From Paenibacillus sp. 481 (GTDB lineage Bacteria > Bacillota > Bacilli > Paenibacillales > Paenibacillaceae): 64,000 nucleotides of DNA. The notes beneath the pieces are model-generated. The model was not told where the DNA came from and did not search any database. It saw only the letters and a list, made by a program, of their open reading frames with translations. The stretch is taken from contig NZ_CP075175.1 of the NCBI RefSeq assembly GCF_021223605.1, positions 3,042,001 through 3,106,000 on the forward strand. Direction: 5' to 3'. Shown here piece after piece: positions 34,892-45,024 of this stretch (position 1 is the stretch's first letter; each line of letters begins with the position of its first letter). Both the position numbers and the translations under genes were made by a program.

Positions 34892-36073
34892 ATGAATGCC
34901 ATTGAAGTGCATGATTTACGTAAAACGTTCAACGTGCAGCGCAACCGTGAGGGACTCAAAGGAGCGCTGCTTGATTTATTTAAGCGCGAGTACAACGAAG
35001 TGATGGCGGTTAAAGATATATCGTTTACGATTCCGCAAGGTGAAATTTGCGGGTACATTGGCGAGAATGGAGCCGGAAAATCAACGACGATTAAAATGCT
35101 GACGGGCATTCTCGTCCCGACATCCGGCCAACTGCGCGTGAACGGATACATTCCGTTTGCGGAGCGCGAAAAGTTCGTTCGTGAGATCGGCGTCGTATTT
35201 GGTCAGCGGAGCCAGCTCTGGTGGGATATCGGCGTTATCGAGTCGTTCCGTCTGCTGCGCAAAGTTTACGGTGTGTCCGAGCAGGACTTTAAACGGCGGC
35301 TGGATGATTTAGTTGAGCGCTTGCAATTGCAAGAGCTGCTCAACCGTCCTGTGCGCAAGCTCAGTCTGGGACAGCGCATGCGTTGTGAGTTGGTCGCTTC
35401 GTTGCTGCATCAACCGTCCGTCTTGTTCTTAGACGAGCCCACAATCGGGCTCGACATCATCGTTAAGACGGAAATTCGCGACTTCTTGAAGATGATCAAC
35501 CGTGAGCACGGAACGACGATATTGCTCACGACCCATGACTTACAGGACATCGAAGCGCTTTGTTCGCGCGTCATTATGCTAGATGACGGCCGCATCATTT
35601 ATGATGGTGGCTTGGACACGCTCAAAGCGACGTGGGGCAAAGGCCGCGAGGTGCATTTCCAATTCGCCAAGCCGATGCGTGCTGGCGATGTGGAGGCGTT
35701 GACGAGTGATTTCGCCACGTTGTCGTGGACGATTACATCGCCGTATGAGGCGAGCGTACTCGTACCGCTGGACATGAATGTGTCTGATGTGATCGGTCGC
35801 GTTGTTGGTGGGGCGTCTATTTCGGACCTGAAAATTGTCGAGACGAACACCGACGATATTGTTCGTGAAATTTACCGTACAGGTAGCGCGGATAAACCGC
35901 AGCAGCAGGAGCAGGCAACAGTCGAAATTGGCTCACATGCAGAGGTCGAAGCTGACTCACGCGTAGCAGTCGACACGGACTCGAAAGCAGCAGTTAAAGC
36001 TGACTCGCATGCAGCCGCTCAGGTGAAAGAGCAGGAAGTGGAGAAGGAAGCGGAGGGCGTTAAACATGGGTAG
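34892..36073 (+). CDS. ABC-2 exporter ATP-binding protein
   Basis: A 393-aa ATPase. Walker A GYIGENGAGKSTTIKML, signature KLSLGQRMRCELVA, Walker B VLFLDEPTIGLD and H-loop LLTTHDLQDIE. The GQRSQLWWDI block is typical of the family paired with two ABC-2 membrane subunits. Residues 340-393 are a tail of degenerate (D-S-x-A-A-V) units such as DSRVAVDTDSKAAVKADSHA. It overlaps the next gene by 8 bp. Cargo unknown. Confidence 0.88.
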   Translation: MNAIEVHDLRKTFNVQRNREGLKGALLDLFKREYNEVMAVKDISFTIPQGEICGYIGENGAGKSTTIKMLTGILVPTSGQLRVNGYIPFAEREKFVREIGVVFGQRSQLWWDIGVIESFRLLRKVYGVSEQDFKRRLDDLVERLQLQELLNRPVRKLSLGQRMRCELVASLLHQPSVLFLDEPTIGLDIIVKTEIRDFLKMINREHGTTILLTTHDLQDIEALCSRVIMLDDGRIIYDGGLDTLKATWGKGREVHFQFAKPMRAGDVEALTSDFATLSWTITSPYEASVLVPLDMNVSDVIGRVVGGASISDLKIVETNTDDIVREIYRTGSADKPQQQEQATVEIGSHAEVEADSRVAVDTDSKAAVKADSHAAAQVKEQEVEKEAEGVKHG

Positions 36074-36860
36074 CGCCTACCTAGAACTGATCCGTATGCG
36101 CTTCCTCATGATGCTTGCCTATCGTGTAAACTACTACACGGGTATTTTAATTTATACATTGAGCATCGGGGTGTACTACTTCACGTGGAAGGCGATTTAC
36201 GGCGGCCAAGAAACGCTGGGCGGATTTACCGCTGATCAGATGACGACTTATATTGCGGTCTCATGGATGGCGCGTGCTTTTTATTTCAACAATCTAGACC
36301 GTGAAATTGCGAACGATATTCGCGACGGGAGTGTCGCGATTCAGTTTATACGTCCGTACAACTACGTCATCGTGAAAATGATGCAAGGCTTCGGCGAAGG
36401 TATATTCCGCTTGCTCTTGTTTATGACACCAGGTATGATCATCGCTTGCCTGCTGTTTCCGGTGAAGCTACCAACCGATCCGAAGCTGTGGATCATCTTT
36501 TTATTCATGCTGTTTATGAGCTTTCTCATTAACTCGCAAATTAACATTATTACGGGCTTAATGGCGTTTTATTTGGAAAATAACGAAGGATTAATGCGTA
36601 TGAAGCGGGTTGTGGTCGACCTATTTTCAGGCGTTATTATCCCGATTTCGTTCTTCCCTGGCTGGCTGTTGGCGGCCAATGAGTGGCTGCCATTTCAGGC
36701 GATCACGTACTTGCCAAGCTCTGTATTTACGGGACGCATTCCAGATGAGCGGATATTGGGTGTTGTCGGCATTCAATTATTGTGGTTCGTTCTGCTCATT
36801 ATTCCGATTATTTTGCTATGGCGATCTGCGCGGAAGCGCCTGTTCGTGCAAGGAGGTTAA
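36066..36860 (+). CDS. ABC-2 family transporter permease
   Basis: A 264-aa integral membrane protein with about six hydrophobic helices (GILIYTLSIGVYYFTWKAIY, LLFMTPGMIIACLLFP, LWIIFLFMLFMSFLI, LLWFVLLIIPIILLW). GGAGGG in the 3' end of the ATPase gene serves it. It partners the next gene as a heterodimeric channel. Confidence 0.82.
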   Translation: MGSAYLELIRMRFLMMLAYRVNYYTGILIYTLSIGVYYFTWKAIYGGQETLGGFTADQMTTYIAVSWMARAFYFNNLDREIANDIRDGSVAIQFIRPYNYVIVKMMQGFGEGIFRLLLFMTPGMIIACLLFPVKLPTDPKLWIIFLFMLFMSFLINSQINIITGLMAFYLENNEGLMRMKRVVVDLFSGVIIPISFFPGWLLAANEWLPFQAITYLPSSVFTGRIPDERILGVVGIQLLWFVLLIIPIILLWRSARKRLFVQGG

Positions 36861-36866
36861 GGCGGA

Positions 36867-37652
36867 ATGTACTATGCTGGACTCGTGTCTGAATATTTAA
36901 AAAATTATATCAAAACGCGGTTAACGTACCGCGCGGACTTTTGGATTGAAGTCATTTCGGACCTGTTTTTCCAAATCACGAACCTCATCTTTATTTTTGT
37001 CGTGTTTATGCATACGCCAACGTTAGCAGGGTGGACGCGTGATGAAATGGTGTTCGTTTATGGTTATTTTATGATTCCATATGGCATATTTACTTGCTTC
37101 TTTAGCCTGTGGAACTTCAGTGAGCGCTATATCGTAAAAGGCGAGATGGACCGTATTTTGACCCGTCCTGCCTACAATTTATTTCAAATCTTGCTTGAAA
37201 ATATCGATCCGCCTTCCCTGATTGGCTCCATCGTCGGGGCTGTGCTGATGGGGGTGTGTGGAGCGCAGCTGGGACTGTCGTTCGGCATTCTCGAGTTTCT
37301 GATGCTGCTCGTGATGATTATCAGCTCGGTAATGATTTACTTCGGTATTTACTCCGGACTGACGTCGATTTCGTTCTACTCGGATGCGCCAACCGGCATC
37401 TTGCCGCTAGTCTGGAACATTCAGAACTACGGGCGCTATCCGCTTACGATTTATAACCGCGCTATCCAAGTGCTGTTGACGTGGATTTTGCCGTTCGCCT
37501 TTGTTGGTATCATTCCAGCCTCTTACTTCTTGAATGGCAAGGGAATGCAATTAATGGCGCTACTGACGCCTGTCGTAGGCGTTGTGTTTCTTACAATCGG
37601 TTTGACGATGTGGAACATCGGTGTGAAAAGATACCGCGGAGCAGGATCTTAA
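36867..37652 (+). CDS. ABC-2 family transporter permease
   Basis: A 261-aa membrane protein with about six helices (DLFFQITNLIFIFVVFM, IVGAVLMGVCGAQLG, FLMLLVMIISSVMIYFGI, LTPVVGVVFLTIGLTMW). It contains SERYIVKGEMDRILTRPAYN, a cytoplasmic loop typical of the DUF990-type subunit. AAGGAGG (36850-36856) lies upstream. Third gene of the exporter operon, followed by a terminator. Confidence 0.82.
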   Translation: MYYAGLVSEYLKNYIKTRLTYRADFWIEVISDLFFQITNLIFIFVVFMHTPTLAGWTRDEMVFVYGYFMIPYGIFTCFFSLWNFSERYIVKGEMDRILTRPAYNLFQILLENIDPPSLIGSIVGAVLMGVCGAQLGLSFGILEFLMLLVMIISSVMIYFGIYSGLTSISFYSDAPTGILPLVWNIQNYGRYPLTIYNRAIQVLLTWILPFAFVGIIPASYFLNGKGMQLMALLTPVVGVVFLTIGLTMWNIGVKRYRGAGS

Positions 37653-37673
37653 GGTTGTTATGATTAAAATGGG

Positions 37674-37710
37674 GAACAGATAGTGCAGATGCGCTGTCTG
37701 TTCTTTTTTT
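37674..37710 (+). terminator. Intrinsic terminator after the ABC-2 operon
   Basis: GAACAGATAGTGC (37674-37686) pairs with GCGCTGTCTGTTC (37691-37703), with a 4-nt loop and a T run. Confidence 0.9.
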
Positions 37711-37888
37711 ATATGTCGAATCTGTACTTGTACTAAGAAAATGGGAATAAGGTATGCCCATACAGCGGGCGGTGGTATGCTCAAAGGTAAAGATATAAAT
37801 ATTATTCATCATATACTGGATGAGCCCTCAAAAATGTATCAAAAAATGTCGATAAATAAGTAGAGTACATCTGAGAGGGGACATCAAC

Positions 37889-39607
37889 TTGAGTTTTAGG
37901 TTTAAAGATGTGAAAACGGTAACAAAAATAGGGCTGCTCGTATTAAGCGGTGTGCTGTTTTTAGCCTTGTGTACCGTAATTGCTAGAGGCTCGTTATCGA
38001 CCATTGAGCAAACGAACAAAAGTATTTATGAGCATAACTTACAAGGCATCATTTCGGTAAAAGAAGTTATCGCCAACGTTCGAGCTGGCGATGCGGTGTT
38101 GTTCGAGCTTATGGTCACCAAGAATGATGGCCGAATTTCGGAACTTATGAATGAAATGGAGAAGTTAAAGCAGGCTAACAATGTAGAGTTGAAAAAATAT
38201 AAAGCAGTTATGAAATATGATGAAGAAAAAAAACGTATGCAGCAATTTGAATCGTATTTGAAAATATACCGGGAATACTTTAATCAAACTATGGCATTTA
38301 CCAAGCAGAAGCAAAGTGAAGCCGCTTATAGGCAGTACATCGAAAAGGTTCGCCCAATTCGGGAAAGTATGCAGTCTGTGCTGAATGATCTCGTTGATTA
38401 TAATGAAAAGCTAGGATTAAACGAGACGAGTAAAGCACGTGAGTTGGCCGATGTAGCTTCACGCACGGTGTTGGTGTTTGCAGTGCTTGGTGTATTGGTG
38501 TCAGGCGTGCTGGGCTTCTTTATTGTTCGGATGGTTACCCGTCCGTTGAAGCAAATTCAACACTTGATGTTGAAGGCCGAGCAAGGAGATTTGACAGTAC
38601 GGGGCAGCTACGAATCCCGTGACGAAATCGGAATGCTAACAGCAAGCTTTAACAGTATGATTGAAGGAATGGTGACGATTACCCGCACCGTTCACGAGCG
38701 GGCAGAGGAATTAATGCATAGTGCAAGTGTAGTTGCGGAAAATACCCGCGACACGGCACAAGCAACTGAACAGATTAACCGTTCAGTGGAGAAGATGGCT
38801 AACGGAGCGCAGGTGCAGCAAGAATCCTCCTCTGAGATTGCGCAAGCGTTAGAGGAATTCGCTAAGGGTGTGCAGTCGATCGCCGAGAACACGGCATCGA
38901 TGTCTGATGTGGCTGCGCTATCTGCCGAGCAAGCGGAGCAAGGCCATGTGAAGTTGCAAGATGCGACGAAGCAAATGAAGTCGATCGAGCAATCCGTGCA
39001 GACGACATCGTCTGTCGTTCAGCAATTGAGCGAGCGTTCGGATAAGGTGGAGCAAATTGTTGAAGTCATTACGACGATAGCTGGGCAGACGAATTTGCTG
39101 GCACTTAACGCATCCATTGAAGCGGCACGTGCTGGTGAAGCTGGACGAGGCTTCGCTGTTGTAGCGGGCGAAGTGCGCAAGCTGGCAGAGCAGTCGTCTT
39201 CATCAGCTGCGCAAATCGCAGCGCTTATCGCTGATATGCGAACGCGCATGGCCGAAACGGTAAGCGCGATGGGGCATGTTCGCCAAGACGTAGCTGTCGG
39301 GATGAGCGTCATTGAGCAGGCGGGCGATACGTTTGCCCACATTGTTCAGCTCGTGCAGCAGGTGACGAGCCAAGTTCAAGAAGCTTCGGCAGCTACGGAG
39401 GAAATGTCCGCAGGCACCGAAGAAATATCTGCATCGGTAGATGAGATGGCGCTTATTTCAGCGACGACACATAACGCTGTTCAGCATGTGATGGCGTCAT
39501 CGGAGGAGCAATCCGCTTCCATCGAAACGATATCGCAGCTGACAGAGCAGTTACAAGTGTTGTCGAAAGAGCTGCAATTGCTCGTTAATCGCTTCAAGTT
39601 GCAGTAA
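37889..39607 (+). CDS. Methyl-accepting chemotaxis protein
   Basis: A 572-aa chemoreceptor. TTG start at 37889 after GAGGGG. Helix 1 ([19 protein letters not shown]), a helical periplasmic domain of the four-helix-bundle type (residues 40-185), helix 2 ([20 protein letters not shown]), HAMP ([18 protein letters not shown]) and the MCP signalling domain with the conserved hairpin tip [19 protein letters not shown] and [17 protein letters not shown]. The ligand is unknown. It is a single-gene transcript. Confidence 0.94.
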   Translation: MSFRFKDVKTVTKIGLLVLSGVLFLALCTVIARGSLSTIEQTNKSIYEHNLQGIISVKEVIANVRAGDAVLFELMVTKNDGRISELMNEMEKLKQANNVELKKYKAVMKYDEEKKRMQQFESYLKIYREYFNQTMAFTKQKQSEAAYRQYIEKVRPIRESMQSVLNDLVDYNEKLGLNETSKARELADVASRTVLVFAVLGVLVSGVLGFFIVRMVTRPLKQIQHLMLKAEQGDLTVRGSYESRDEIGMLTASFNSMIEGMVTITRTVHERAEELMHSASVVAENTRDTAQATEQINRSVEKMANGAQVQQESSSEIAQALEEFAKGVQSIAENTASMSDVAALSAEQAEQGHVKLQDATKQMKSIEQSVQTTSSVVQQLSERSDKVEQIVEVITTIAGQTNLLALNASIEAARAGEAGRGFAVVAGEVRKLAEQSSSSAAQIAALIADMRTRMAETVSAMGHVRQDVAVGMSVIEQAGDTFAHIVQLVQQVTSQVQEASAATEEMSAGTEEISASVDEMALISATTHNAVQHVMASSEEQSASIETISQLTEQLQVLSKELQLLVNRFKLQ

Positions 39608-39630
39608 ACGTATGTAGCATATGTAGGTAC

Positions 39631-39707
39631 AAGCCGTCACCGCTATGATGGACACCGCCCCTGTTTTTTAACAGAGGGTAGTCCTGATGCGGTTGACGGC
39701 TTTTTTT
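39631..39707 (+). terminator. Intrinsic terminator after the chemoreceptor gene
   Basis: AAGCCGTCACCGC at 39631 pairs with GCGGTTGACGGCTT ending 39702, with one bulge, then a T run. The 200 bp up to the glycosyltransferase hold no clear feature. Confidence 0.75.
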
Positions 39708-39920
39708 CACGCTTCGTACCTTTAGTGTCTTGATTCACAATGTCTATTCACATATATTGGAGAGGAACGAATGTTCCACTTTCTATTGTAAGCTACGATA
39801 ATACGAACTCCTTCATCGACTCCTTTGCGTAACTTCCTACTTATTAGAATGACAACTTTATCGAGCAACGAATGGGAAATCGAACCTGTGTTCAACTTTT
39901 AACAGAGGAGAGGGTTGGAT

Positions 39921-41063
39921 ATGACGATTGTATACGGCGTACTTGCCGTGCTTAGTGTTGTTCTATGGACTTGTATCGCGCTGCCGCTTACGTTTCAGTT
40001 GCGTAAAATTTCATATTTAAGGGACATTTCTTATCCATTGCCTGTGCAATCAGGCGTAGCACTTCCTAAATTACGTGTCATTATAGCGGCTCGTAATGAG
40101 CAGAAGGCGATTGAGCGTTGTGTCGATTCCCTAATGGCACAGACGTATTCGCATTTGGAAGTTACGGTCGTAAATGATCGTTCAACAGACGAGACGCTGC
40201 CTCTATTGGAGCAGATGCAGCAGAAGTACCCCCGCTTACACGTTATTTCGATCCAAGAGCTGCCGGAGGGCTGGCTTGGCAAAAACCACGCTTTATACGT
40301 GGGCAGCATGCAAACAGACGGTGATTGGATCTTGTTCTCAGACGCCGACAGCCTTTACCATCCACAAGCGTTGGAGCAGGCGATCCGTTATGGTGAACAT
40401 CATCAATTGGATCATTTAGCCGCCATTCCGGAGTTTGGCGGCACTCACCTGTGGTCCAAAGTATATGGGGCTTATGTGATGATGGTGGGGGGTTCGTTCG
40501 GTCAGATTTGGAAAGTTCGCGAACGAGGCAGCAAACAGCATATTGGGATTGGCGCATTTAATATGATTAAACGTTCGGCATACGAGGACATAGGTACACA
40601 TGAAGCGATAGCCTTATGCACGCTAGATGATGTGATGCTTGGTAAGGTGGTTAAGGAGAAAGGTTTTATGTCAGACGTTGTGTTTGGACGAGATAGAGTT
40701 GTAGTCTGGAACTGGTACGAAACATTAGGTCAATTGATTCGCAGTGTGGAAAAAACGGCATTCACGTGGGGAAGAACAATCAGCACAAGTTTATTTTCAC
40801 TTTTAATGATATATCCATTCATCGGGATCGGCTTTGGTACATCTGTTACTCGTGCGATGTGCGGGGTTGCAGCCGTGTCTATTATGTTGATGTACGCGAA
40901 TAACAGCCGTTTTTTAAAAAGTGGGTTTTGGTTCGGGTTACTGCATCCACTACTCCACGTGTTCCTTATATTCGGATCGCTACGAGGCATATATAACACA
41001 ACTAAAAATGGTGGGATGACTTGGCGCGGAACGGTATACAAGGAGAAAAATTTAAAGGTGTAG
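39921..41063 (+). CDS. Membrane-associated family 2 glycosyltransferase
   Basis: A 380-aa GT2 enzyme. N-terminal helix (VYGVLAVLSVVLWTCIALPL), GT-A fold with LRVIIAARNEQKAIERC, VTVVNDRSTDETLPLL, the metal motif LFSDADSLYHP and ALCTLDDVMLG, then three C-terminal helices. HpnB-like by layout. ATG 39921 is chosen because AGAGGAGAGGG ends 6 bases before it; an in-frame TTG at 39915 would overlap that spacing. Donor and acceptor unknown. Confidence 0.85.
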   Translation: MTIVYGVLAVLSVVLWTCIALPLTFQLRKISYLRDISYPLPVQSGVALPKLRVIIAARNEQKAIERCVDSLMAQTYSHLEVTVVNDRSTDETLPLLEQMQQKYPRLHVISIQELPEGWLGKNHALYVGSMQTDGDWILFSDADSLYHPQALEQAIRYGEHHQLDHLAAIPEFGGTHLWSKVYGAYVMMVGGSFGQIWKVRERGSKQHIGIGAFNMIKRSAYEDIGTHEAIALCTLDDVMLGKVVKEKGFMSDVVFGRDRVVVWNWYETLGQLIRSVEKTAFTWGRTISTSLFSLLMIYPFIGIGFGTSVTRAMCGVAAVSIMLMYANNSRFLKSGFWFGLLHPLLHVFLIFGSLRGIYNTTKNGGMTWRGTVYKEKNLKV

Positions 41064-41180
41064 TAAGGCGGAATATAGTGCTGGATTTTTGAAATCGGTA
41101 CAGGTAGGTGGTAAGCTAGTGAGGGCATTTATTTATAATTTGCTTGGTTGAAAAAGATATAGAAGAAGAGGTGTTATCCG

Positions 41181-41660
41181 ATGTCCCACACGGTTCAAAT
41201 TGGACAACCAGTACCTGATTTCAAACTGCCTTCCTCCAATGGCGGGGAGACTGCGCTGCATGATTTGCGCGGGCGCAAGGTCGTCATTTATTTTTATCCA
41301 AAAGATAATACGCCAGGTTGCACGCAAGAATCGTGCGATTTCCGCGACTATCACGGTGATTTTGAAAAATACGGAGCGACTGTTATCGGCATCAGCCCTG
41401 ACGACTTAAAGTCGCACGCGAAGTTCATTACGAAGCATAGCTTGCCGTTCGAGCTGCTTGCGGATACAGAGCAGAAGGTGTCCGAGCTGTTCGGCGTCTG
41501 GCAGTTGAAAAAATTGTACGGCAAAGAATACTTCGGCGTCGTCCGCTCGACGTTCTTGATTGACGAGCAAGGTCAATTGGCGCGCGAATGGCGTAGCGTC
41601 AAAGTAGCGGGCCACACCGACGAAGTCCTCACCGCTGTGCGCGAGCTGGGCCAAGCTTAA
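41181..41660 (+). CDS. bcp: Thiol peroxidase, Bcp/PrxQ-type peroxiredoxin
   Basis: A 159-aa enzyme reducing hydroperoxides with thioredoxin as donor. The peroxidatic Cys47 and resolving Cys52 lie in NTPGCTQESCDFRD, the 1-Cys-to-atypical-2-Cys arrangement of BCP. Other motifs are VIYFYPKD and GVVRSTFLIDEQG. GAAGAGGTGTTATCCG precedes the ATG. Monocistronic by appearance. Confidence 0.95.
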   Translation: MSHTVQIGQPVPDFKLPSSNGGETALHDLRGRKVVIYFYPKDNTPGCTQESCDFRDYHGDFEKYGATVIGISPDDLKSHAKFITKHSLPFELLADTEQKVSELFGVWQLKKLYGKEYFGVVRSTFLIDEQGQLAREWRSVKVAGHTDEVLTAVRELGQA

Positions 41661-41849
41661 TCTAATAAAGATGTAGCTAAGTGTAGTTTAGTAGCCATAG
41701 CCATGTTTCATTATGTATCTCGAAGCATGATGCAGTTGTGGACTCACGTTTCGCTATGTCCGCGTGGCATTTATGTCCTTGGCGACAGTAACAAGTTTCT
41801 CAAGTTGCTCGATAGTGGATTCACAGTCCGCAACGGGGTAATCGTACAA

Positions 41850-41893
41850 CATAAAGCTGGATTTTTCTTAGTGTAGAACAATCCAGCTTTATG
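41850..41893. terminator. Bidirectional terminator between bcp and modB
   Basis: CATAAAGCTGGATT (41850-41863) and AATCCAGCTTTATG (41880-41893): perfect 14-bp arms, T residues in and after the loop on both strands. Confidence 0.75.
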
Positions 41894-41927
41894 TTTAAGT
41901 ACCATACACGAACCTATCTCACACTGC

Positions 41928-42575
41928 CTATCTTCGCTGGTTCGCTAAGAACAGCAGCAAGAAAGACATCGCAATCGTGCAGCCTGACCATGCCCAAGCA
42001 AGCGTCAAGTTGCCCCCGTCCACGGCAAAATAAATGGCCGTCGGCACCGTTTGCGTGACGCCGGGAATATTGCCGGCAACCATGAGCGTCGCGCCGAATT
42101 CGCCCAAGCCGCGAGCAAAGCCCAAAATATACGCGGCGACCACAGACCGCCGCGCCAACGGAAGCGTAATGTGGCGGAACACCTGCCACTCATTTGCTCC
42201 TTCTGCACGTGCAGCCTGCTCCAACTCTGCCTCAACGCCGTCAAAACCAACCTTGAGCGATTGATACACCAGCGGAAACGATACCACTACCGCCGCAATG
42301 ACTCCGCCCCACCAATGAAAAATGACAGGCTGGCCGAACAACGCCTCGATCCATTGTCCAACTACACTACGCCTGCCTAATATAATAAGCAGTAAAAACC
42401 CGACCACAGTCGGCGGAAGTACAAGCGGCAGCATAAACGCCGTTTCCACAAGCACCTTACCGCGAAAGGAGCGCCTTTTAAGCGTCCAAGCGGCGCAAAT
42501 ACCAATAACCATCACGATGACGCTGGATACGAGTGTAATTTGTAAAGAAAGTAAAATCGGGCTCCAGAACGACAT
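41928..42575 (-). CDS. modB: Molybdate ABC transporter permease
   Basis: A 215-aa membrane protein with five to six helices. The ABC-interacting EAA loop is EQAARAEGANEWQVFRHITLP; the ModB signature RGLGEFGATLMVAGNIPG is clear. GGAGG lies 7 bases before ATG 42575; ATG 42578 is also possible. It follows modA by 170 bp. The ATPase gene modC is not next to it in this window. Confidence 0.93.
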   Translation of the reverse strand: MSFWSPILLSLQITLVSSVIVMVIGICAAWTLKRRSFRGKVLVETAFMLPLVLPPTVVGFLLLIILGRRSVVGQWIEALFGQPVIFHWWGGVIAAVVVSFPLVYQSLKVGFDGVEAELEQAARAEGANEWQVFRHITLPLARRSVVAAYILGFARGLGEFGATLMVAGNIPGVTQTVPTAIYFAVDGGNLTLAWAWSGCTIAMSFLLLFLANQRR

Positions 42576-42639
42576 CATTAGGCCTCCAATTCGTATGTGT
42601 CATAGCCAAGTCATTGTCGATGTTCACGCTCAGATCCAT

Positions 42640-42692
42640 GTTCATGATCGTGCTTATGATCATGCTTACGATCATGCTTACGATCATGTTTA
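42640..42692 (+). repeat. 12-bp tandem repeat between modA and modB
   Basis: About four units of GATCATGCTTAC with minor changes lie in the 170-bp spacer. They would be present in the modA-modB mRNA. Function unknown. Confidence 0.75.
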
Positions 42693-42745
42693 TGCAGCTA
42701 ACAACGTACTAACAATTTACGACCAGCTAGCTAACCTTGCATGGC

Positions 42746-43663
42746 CTACTCAGCCGTGCGGAAACCGTGGCGCTCGAACACTGTTTTGGCAGTATCACTA
42801 AGCAAAAATTCATACCACTGCTGCACTTCCGCCTGATTAGCCGTTGCCTTCACAATCCCGATTGGGTACACAATCGGCTTGTGCGACGCAGCATCGACCG
42901 TGTGGGCGATAGCCGCTTTCTTAGAAGTAAGCGCGTCCGTGCGATAGACGAACCCCGCATCGACATTGCCCGTCTCGACGTAAGACAACACTTGCCGTAC
43001 ATCTTTCGTCAGCACGAACTTAGAATTTAGTTTGTCCCACAAACCGGCATGCTCCAACGCTTGTTTGGCATATGAACCTGCCGGAACGCTGTCAGGCGCA
43101 CCAATGGCAATGCGCTTTACAAGGTCGCCTTCCAGCGAATCAAGCTTGCTCCAAGCGGCCTCAGCCTTGCGGTCTTGCGGCACAATAACGACGAGATCAT
43201 TTTGCAGTAGCGGCCGCTGCCATTTGTCATCAATAAGGTTGCTCTCCAGAAGGGCATCCATTTGCTTCTTTCCAGCTGAAATAAACATATCTGTCGGTGC
43301 GCCTTGCTCAATTTGCTTTTGCAGGGCACCAGAGGCGCCAAAGTTCAACTTCAACATAATGTGCGGATGCTTGCTTTCATATTGCTGCTCCAACTCTTGC
43401 AGCGCATCACGCAAACTAGCGGCGGCGGAGATCGTGAGCTCCGTTTGGGCCGCAGGTTTCTGATCGCTTTGATCCGAATGCACCGAAGTGCTAGCAGGAG
43501 AACTAGGAGTAGTGCTTGAAGTAGCGCTGGAAGATGAGCTTGAAGGTGCGCCACACCCTACGATGACTCCTACAAGTGCAAGGACGAGCAAGGTGACCCA
43601 AGCAACAGAACGATGCTGTCTTTTCTGGCTTCCATGTTGAAACGGGCGTGTTGATACATTCAT
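42746..43663 (-). CDS. modA: Molybdate-binding lipoprotein
   Basis: A 305-aa substrate-binding lipoprotein. After a basic start the helix VTLLVLALVGVIVGC ends in a lipobox Cys at about residue 37. A Ser/Thr/Pro-rich linker follows, then ModA motifs LTISAAASLRDALQELE, LNFGASGALQKQIEQGAPTD and DVRQVLSYVETGNVDAGFVY. AAGGAGG precedes the ATG. Divergent from a regulator gene whose sensor domain resembles it. Confidence 0.93.
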   Translation of the reverse strand: MNVSTRPFQHGSQKRQHRSVAWVTLLVLALVGVIVGCGAPSSSSSSATSSTTPSSPASTSVHSDQSDQKPAAQTELTISAAASLRDALQELEQQYESKHPHIMLKLNFGASGALQKQIEQGAPTDMFISAGKKQMDALLESNLIDDKWQRPLLQNDLVVIVPQDRKAEAAWSKLDSLEGDLVKRIAIGAPDSVPAGSYAKQALEHAGLWDKLNSKFVLTKDVRQVLSYVETGNVDAGFVYRTDALTSKKAAIAHTVDAASHKPIVYPIGIVKATANQAEVQQWYEFLLSDTAKTVFERHGFRTAE

Positions 43664-43882
43664 TTGAACGAATGGCCTCCTTGTGTTAAGTGTTATATTT
43701 TGGTTAATATATCGATTTAGATCATTATAATTCGTTATAAGTAGTTATGAACAGTATAAAATTGTATGGTTATATCGACAATATTAGGATTCTATTATTG
43801 CGAACCTAGCGCATAGATCGTATGATCAGAAAAGTTGGAAAATTTGGGCGTTAGGAAGTACATATGTTGAGGAGAAGAGACG

Positions 43883-44893
43883 ATGACCGAATCGGTTTCC
43901 TATACCGTGCAAGATATTGCCCAACTGTTGAAAGTATCGAAACTGACCGTGTACGACCTGATTAAAAAAGGCGAGCTTCCCGCCTATCGCGTCGGCAAAC
44001 AAATGCGTGTGGATTCGGATACTTTAGAAGCGTACAAACAACGTGGGCGCAAAGGATCTACTAGAGTAACAACAGCAACACAGATGAGCTCACGCTATCA
44101 GCAAGCTAATCACGCTCAACAGCCGTCAGCGTCAGTAGCGTCAGCATCTGCGGATGCATCCACGCAATCGTTAGTAAGCACATTCACAGGGTCGCCTTTA
44201 GTCATTACGGGGCAAGATATTTGCCTTGACTTACTGTCGCGTCATTTGGAGAAGCAAGCGAATGGGGTTCGGCCGCTGCGCTCGTTTGCTGGTAGTATGG
44301 AAGGCCTTTTTGCTATGTTTCGCGGGGATGCTCATATCGTGAGCACGCATTTATTCGATGGCGAGACAGGGGAATACAATTTGCCCTACATCCGTAGCAT
44401 TCTCGTTGGATTTCCGTTTATGGTCATTCATGTAGCCAAGCGAACAGCAGGTTTATTTGTGCAAAAAGGAAATCCGCTTGCGATCCAAGGTTGGAACGAT
44501 TTGTCCAAATCAGGGCTGCGACTCGTGAATCGCGAGCGAGGCGCAGGCGCGCGAGTATTGCTAGACGAGCAGTTGCGTTTACATCGTATCGATCCACAGT
44601 TGATTATCGGCTACGATCATACGGAAAGCTCGCATTTGGCAGTCGCAAGCTGCATTGCTAGTGGACAAGCAGATGTCGGTGTCGGTATGGAAAAGGCAGC
44701 GCTCGCTGTTGGGTTAGATTTTGTGCCGCTCATTCAAGAGCAGTATGAACTTGTCGTGCTGAAGCAGCCAGAACATTTGCGCTGGATAGAGTGTTTGTTG
44801 GACATGCTGCGCTCGGACTATTTTCGCCAAGAACTGCAAGCTATTGGTGGGTACGATACAACGAACATGGGGCAAATTCGATTGGAAGCTTGA
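43883..44893 (+). CDS. Excisionase-type HTH regulator fused to PBP-like sensor
   Basis: A 336-aa protein. Residues 5-55 are an HTH_17/excisionase-like DNA-binding domain (YTVQDIAQLLKVSKLTVYDL, GELPAYRVGKQMR). A Gln/Ser/Ala-rich linker (60-100) leads to a periplasmic-binding-protein-like domain (LVITGQDICLDLLSRHLEKQ, RLVNRERGAGARVLLDEQL, DVGVGMEKAALAVGLDFVPL). This layout is found in one-component regulators of molybdate or tungstate transport. Being divergent from modAB, it probably senses molybdate and regulates them. GAGGAGAAGAG precedes ATG. Confidence 0.85.
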   Translation: MTESVSYTVQDIAQLLKVSKLTVYDLIKKGELPAYRVGKQMRVDSDTLEAYKQRGRKGSTRVTTATQMSSRYQQANHAQQPSASVASASADASTQSLVSTFTGSPLVITGQDICLDLLSRHLEKQANGVRPLRSFAGSMEGLFAMFRGDAHIVSTHLFDGETGEYNLPYIRSILVGFPFMVIHVAKRTAGLFVQKGNPLAIQGWNDLSKSGLRLVNRERGAGARVLLDEQLRLHRIDPQLIIGYDHTESSHLAVASCIASGQADVGVGMEKAALAVGLDFVPLIQEQYELVVLKQPEHLRWIECLLDMLRSDYFRQELQAIGGYDTTNMGQIRLEA

Positions 44894-44910
44894 GCAAAGA
44901 ACTTGAAGCA

Positions 44911-44937
44911 CGTGAATATCGTGAATACCGTGAATAC
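44911..44937 (+). repeat. 9-bp tandem repeat CGTGAATAY x3
   Basis: CGTGAATAT, CGTGAATAC, CGTGAATAC directly after the regulator stop codon. Non-coding. Confidence 0.85.
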
Positions 44938-45024
44938 CTGAGTACGGGGCGGGTGGCATCATCAAGGGCGCTCGTCCATATACTCTACAGCAGCCCTTAC
45001 AGAGAACGAGGAGGACCTCATAAC

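Noticed and set aside
42640..42692. CRISPR-like direct repeats
   Set aside because: Units are 12 bp with no spacers and no cas genes nearby; it is a simple tandem repeat.
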